Shown here piece after piece: positions 61,654 through 64,000 of a stretch of DNA of 64,000 nucleotides. Where the stretch lies: the NCBI RefSeq assembly GCF_028747785.1, contig NZ_CP118158.1, forward strand, positions 2,542,001 through 2,606,000. The letters are read 5' to 3'. Source of the DNA: Halosimplex aquaticum. GTDB taxonomy: Archaea > Halobacteriota > Halobacteria > Halobacteriales > Haloarculaceae. Positions within the stretch are counted from its first letter, which is position 1. Each line of letters starts with the position of its first letter. The notes beneath the pieces were generated by a model. It was not told the origin of the DNA. It did no database searches and was given only the letters and a program-made list of their open reading frames with translations. The translations under genes were made by a program, and so were the position numbers.

Positions 61654-61767
61654 CCGGACGCGAGCGAACGCAGTGAGCGAGTCGTCCGGCTTTTTCGCCC
61701 ACGTTTTTCGACGAGTGGTGCCCACAGCGAGCGAAGCGAGCGAGGACACCCGATGAGAAAAACGTGG
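61654..61767. repeat. nested inverted-repeat element, terminator-like
   Basis: First hairpin: CCGGACG (61654-61660) and CGTCCGG (61683-61689) followed by ctttttcg, a terminator-like T-run for the radical SAM gene. Second: CCACGTTTTTC (61699-61709) pairs with GAAAAACGTGG (61757-61767). The loops consist of degenerate gcgagcgaac/gcgaagcgag repeats. The small gene at 61764 starts inside the last arm. Comparable arms-and-gcgag loops are common haloarchaeal repeats. Confidence 0.65.
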
Positions 61768-62006
61768 TCGCGCTGCCGCTCGTTCTCGACGCCGCCGCGC
61801 GCTTCGACCCGCCGGAGGAGCCGCAGGTTCTGGAAGTGGTGAAAGTCGCGACGGCCGGACTGTTGGCGGTCGTCCAGGGACTGGTGCTCGCCTGGAACCT
61901 CGGCCGCGACGTGCCCTTCGACCGCTTCGTGGTGGGCGTCGCGGTGTGGGCGATCGCCGTCGTCGGCTACTCGCTGGCGGTCGAACGGGGCTACGGTCCA
62001 GCCTGA
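61764..62006 (+). CDS. small two-TM membrane protein
   Basis: An 80-residue protein starting at GTG 61764, with an amphipathic N-terminus (FDPPEEPQVLEV), two helices (residues about 26-45 and 55-72) and a short tail VERGYGPA. No family is recognised. The start is at the edge of the inverted-repeat element, so the true start could lie elsewhere. Codon use fits the genome. Confidence 0.55.
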   Translation: MVALPLVLDAAARFDPPEEPQVLEVVKVATAGLLAVVQGLVLAWNLGRDVPFDRFVVGVAVWAIAVVGYSLAVERGYGPA

Positions 62007-62102
62007 GCGCCGGCACGGCCCCGGCGCGACCGGCACCGCGTCGGTCGCGGCGACGGCCTCCGCGATGCCAGTGTTCATTTCAGTGGCGTGGGAAGGCCAC
62101 CC

Positions 62103-63245
62103 ATGTCAGTCGCTATCGGAGTGGTGGGCGCGGGCAACCGCGGGCAGGCCCACGCCGACGCGTACAGCGAGGTCGACGGCGCCGACGTGGTCGCCGTCGC
62201 GGACATCGACGAGGAGGCGGCGGCCGCGCTCGCGGACGAACACGGCGCGAGCGTCTACGGCGACTTCCGCGAGATGCTTGGCGACGCCGGCGTCGACGCG
62301 GTGAGCGTCTGCGTCCACAACAACCTGCACCGGCCGGTCGCCGAGGCGGCGGCCGACGCGGGAGCGCATATCTTCACCGAGAAGCCGATGGCGGCGACCT
62401 ACGCCGACGCGAAGGCGATGGCCGACGCCGCCGCGGACGCGGGGGTCGAGATCGGCGTCCAGAACTACGAACTGTTCTCCGCGGAGACGACGGCGGCGCG
62501 GCGCCTCGTCGACGACGGCGAACTCGGCGATCCCTACTACGCTCGGGGAGTCTACTCGCGGCGGCGCGGTCGCCCCTACGTCGACGGCTACGGCACGCCG
62601 GGGTTCGTCTCGAAGGAGTCCGCCGGCGGCGGTCCGGTCATCGACATCGGGACGTACGTGCTCGGGCAGTTGCTCTACCTGCTCGGGAACGCGCCCGTCG
62701 AGCGCGTAGGGGGCGCGACCTTCGAGCGGACCGAGGACTCCTACGACGAGAGCCTCGTCGGACCGAACCGCGAGACCTACACCGAACGGCTGGAGGAGTC
62801 GGGCTACGACGTCGAAGACGCCGGCGTGGGGACGGCCCACCTCGCCGACGGCTCGGTGGTGGAACTGCGCGCCGCCTGGCACATGTTCCTGCCCGACCGA
62901 CCGAGCGTGGTGGCCGGATCGCAGGGGGGACTGCAGCTGGACCCCTTCGAGTTCTACACGACGACGGGCGATTACGAGGCGACGGTGTCGCTGGACCTGG
63001 ACGAGTACGAGCGCCGACAGGGCCTCATCGCCGGCGACGGGTACGAGACCGCGGAGACGAGCGACCAGTTCGCCCACTGGGTCGAGACGGTCGCCGGGGA
63101 CGCGGCCGACCCGGTCCCGACCGGCGAGCTGGCGCTGAACTCGATGCGCATCATGGAAGGCATCTACCGCTCGCAGGAAGCGGGCCGCGAGTTGACTGCC
63201 GAGGAGATCGCCGAGCGCTCGGAGTCGACCGCCGTCGAACTGTGA
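62103..63245 (+). CDS. Gfo/Idh/MocA family oxidoreductase
   Basis: A 380-residue NAD(P)-dependent sugar-type oxidoreductase. The Rossmann motif GVVGAGNRGQAHADAYSEV opens it, and the family core EKPMAATYADAKAMADAAADAG holds the EKP motif with the conserved Lys. The C-terminal domain includes GGGPVIDIGTYVLGQLLYLLGNAPVERVGGATF. Substrates include inositol, glucose and other sugar derivatives; here unknown. ATG 62103 is preferred over 62088 because the Rossmann strand follows it directly. Confidence 0.9.
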   Translation: MSVAIGVVGAGNRGQAHADAYSEVDGADVVAVADIDEEAAAALADEHGASVYGDFREMLGDAGVDAVSVCVHNNLHRPVAEAAADAGAHIFTEKPMAATYADAKAMADAAADAGVEIGVQNYELFSAETTAARRLVDDGELGDPYYARGVYSRRRGRPYVDGYGTPGFVSKESAGGGPVIDIGTYVLGQLLYLLGNAPVERVGGATFERTEDSYDESLVGPNRETYTERLEESGYDVEDAGVGTAHLADGSVVELRAAWHMFLPDRPSVVAGSQGGLQLDPFEFYTTTGDYEATVSLDLDEYERRQGLIAGDGYETAETSDQFAHWVETVAGDAADPVPTGELALNSMRIMEGIYRSQEAGRELTAEEIAERSESTAVEL

Positions 63246-63391
63246 GGGGGGCCGCCGTCGCGGGGTAGAGCGGTCTCGACGGTTTCGAGCGGTTCTGCGC
63301 CGGTCCAGGTGATTGCGGACGGCTCTCGGCGGTACGTGTGTCGCCGAGCAGGGCGGTGGCGGCGGTCCGGCCCGGGGCCGCGGACGTGAGC

Positions 63392-63646
63392 CTACTCCTC
63401 GACGGCGCCGCGGACGGTGACCGTTCGGCCGTCCACGGTGACGGACAGGCCCTCGTACTCGAATTCGACGGAAGCCCCGTCGCCGTGGGCGACGAGCTGG
63501 TCCAGTGCGTCGGGGTCGATCGACTTCGAGAGCGGGTCGATCTCGTGGCTGGGAGTGTTCTTCAACGCGGCGATCGTGCGGACGACGCCGATACTGGGGG
63601 ATTCGTCCGATCGGATCTGGCGAGTATACGGTTCGTCTGGCGGCAT
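63392..63646 (-). CDS. HalOD1 output-domain protein
   Basis: An 84-residue small protein consisting of one HalOD1 domain: SIGVVRTIAALKNTPSHEIDPLSKSIDPDALDQLVAHGDGASVEFEYEGLSVTVDGRTVTVRG. Such domains appear at the C-termini of haloarchaeal signalling proteins; a stand-alone version may be a partner or response component. ATG 63646 gives the MPPDEPYTRQIRSDE start. AT-rich DNA upstream (63700-63771) carries its promoter, shared with the AbrB-like gene. Confidence 0.8.
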   Translation of the reverse strand: MPPDEPYTRQIRSDESPSIGVVRTIAALKNTPSHEIDPLSKSIDPDALDQLVAHGDGASVEFEYEGLSVTVDGRTVTVRGAVEE

Positions 63647-63771
63647 CGACGGTGTATCGCTGTCCTTCGCTGTCACGGTATCATGCACTCTGTGTTCGAC
63701 GTGTGCAGGTCTCCGTCTCTGTTCATAAATCTGACTAAATATGTACATGGCAGCGTAGCGGACCAAAGAGG

Positions 63772-63785
63772 TTATCTTAAGATAA
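63772..63785. promoter_or_regulatory. 14-bp perfect palindrome in the promoter of the AbrB-like gene
   Basis: TTATCTTAAGATAA is self-complementary over its full length and ends 16 bases before ATG 63802, overlapping the expected TATA position. It is a good candidate operator for the AbrB-like protein, or of its divergent neighbour. Confidence 0.6.
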
Positions 63786-63801
63786 TTAGGAAGAAGGTTT
63801 A

Positions 63802-63996
63802 ATGCCGAAGAAGACGGTCGCTGTGCGAGGCCGAGAAGGGACATCGACAAAGGACATCTCGATTCCGGCCGGGGTCGCTCGCGAGCACGACATCGAGATC
63901 GGCGACGAGTTCGCCATCGACACCACAACGGACGGGGACGGACGGCTCGTGGTCAGATACACCCGTCTGAGCGAGACGGACGGGAACTCGGAATAG
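63802..63996 (+). CDS. SpoVT/AbrB-like DNA-binding protein
   Basis: A 64-residue protein: MPKKTVAVRGREGTSTKDISIPAGVAREHDIEIGDEFAIDTTTDGDGRLVVRYTRL. The IPAGVAREHDIEIGDEF stretch matches the swapped-hairpin AbrB fold (IPKxxRExLGIxxGDxVxV). It could be a promoter regulator or an antitoxin; no toxin is next to it in the window. The ATG follows the palindrome and a purine-rich aggaagaagg that resembles a ribosome-binding site. Confidence 0.75.
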   Translation: MPKKTVAVRGREGTSTKDISIPAGVAREHDIEIGDEFAIDTTTDGDGRLVVRYTRLSETDGNSE

Positions 63997-64000
63997 CCGT

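Noticed and set aside
63401..63928. 178-codon minus-strand frame extending the HalOD1 protein
   Set aside because: The upstream part covers the AbrB-like gene on the other strand and AT-rich promoter DNA; only the last 84 residues match HalOD1.

Overview
The window is chromosomal DNA from a haloarchaeon (class Halobacteria). The evidence is very high GC with strong third-position C/G bias, acidic proteomes with many Asp/Glu, Tat-type lipoprotein and secretion signals (RRxxV/L with a lipobox), start codons often about 25-30 bases downstream of a TATA-like box (leaderless transcripts), archaeal GatD, a Pno1-type KH protein, a DUF1508 repeat protein, a HalOD1 domain and DUF5802/DUF2270/DUF6789 families. 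I saw no rRNA, tRNA or CRISPR array.

Layout. 1-14231: ordinary metabolic and housekeeping genes, mostly single transcription units (TspO, epoxide-hydrolase-like enzyme, USP with zinc ribbon, ornithine cyclodeaminase family, MobA-like, TPP enzyme, NAD-epimerase, SIMPL protein, EthD/HD pair, SurE, Spo0M, M24 family, LLM oxidoreductase, thioesterase). 14232-14551: a noncoding twin-hairpin repeat element. 14552-24129: GNAT, GatD, a Zn-dehydrogenase/SRPBCC pair, hydrolase, membrane proteins, an ArsR-type regulator, DUF1405, DUF5802 and a Vms1-like protein. 24130-24549: a second, complete copy of the twin-hairpin element. 24550-26625: a DgcN/DgcA-like pair (DUF1611 plus enolase superfamily). 26628-29812: an AT-rich island with unfamiliar codon use. 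It has a Tat-secreted, strongly basic protein gene split by an insertion sequence with intact ends, an overlapping unknown gene and a lipoprotein. 29839-44629: membrane proteins, a GCS2-type ligase, DUF2270, SHOCT, a gamma-carbonic-anhydrase-like protein, sugar isomerase, MBL hydrolase, a secreted beta-propeller-like protein, trpS with a structured leader, a 939-residue DUF1508 repeat membrane protein and a MacB/FtsX-type ABC exporter.

45801-53458 is a sugar-uptake locus. An IclR regulator is divergent from a minus-strand series: a chemoreceptor-like transducer, a MalK-type ATPase, a Tat lipoprotein substrate-binding protein and two MalFG-type permeases. Three near-identical 20-bp dyads lie around iclR and are good candidates for its operators. 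The transducer has Cache-like, TM and two HAMP regions but lacks the chemotaxis hairpin tip.

53459-64000: an AT-rich noncoding stretch, a Pno1-like KH protein, a membrane metalloprotease-like protein, two Zn-dehydrogenases, a GPPDHAG-repeat secreted protein, an amidohydrolase of the SAH/MTA deaminase type, a radical SAM protein, a Gfo/Idh/MocA oxidoreductase, a HalOD1 protein and an AbrB-like regulator with a palindrome in its promoter.

The features most worth a second look are the twin-hairpin element family (base-paired stems that differ in sequence between copies), the trpS leader, the truncated transducer with its IclR operators, the DUF1508 repeat protein and the island with the basic secreted protein.
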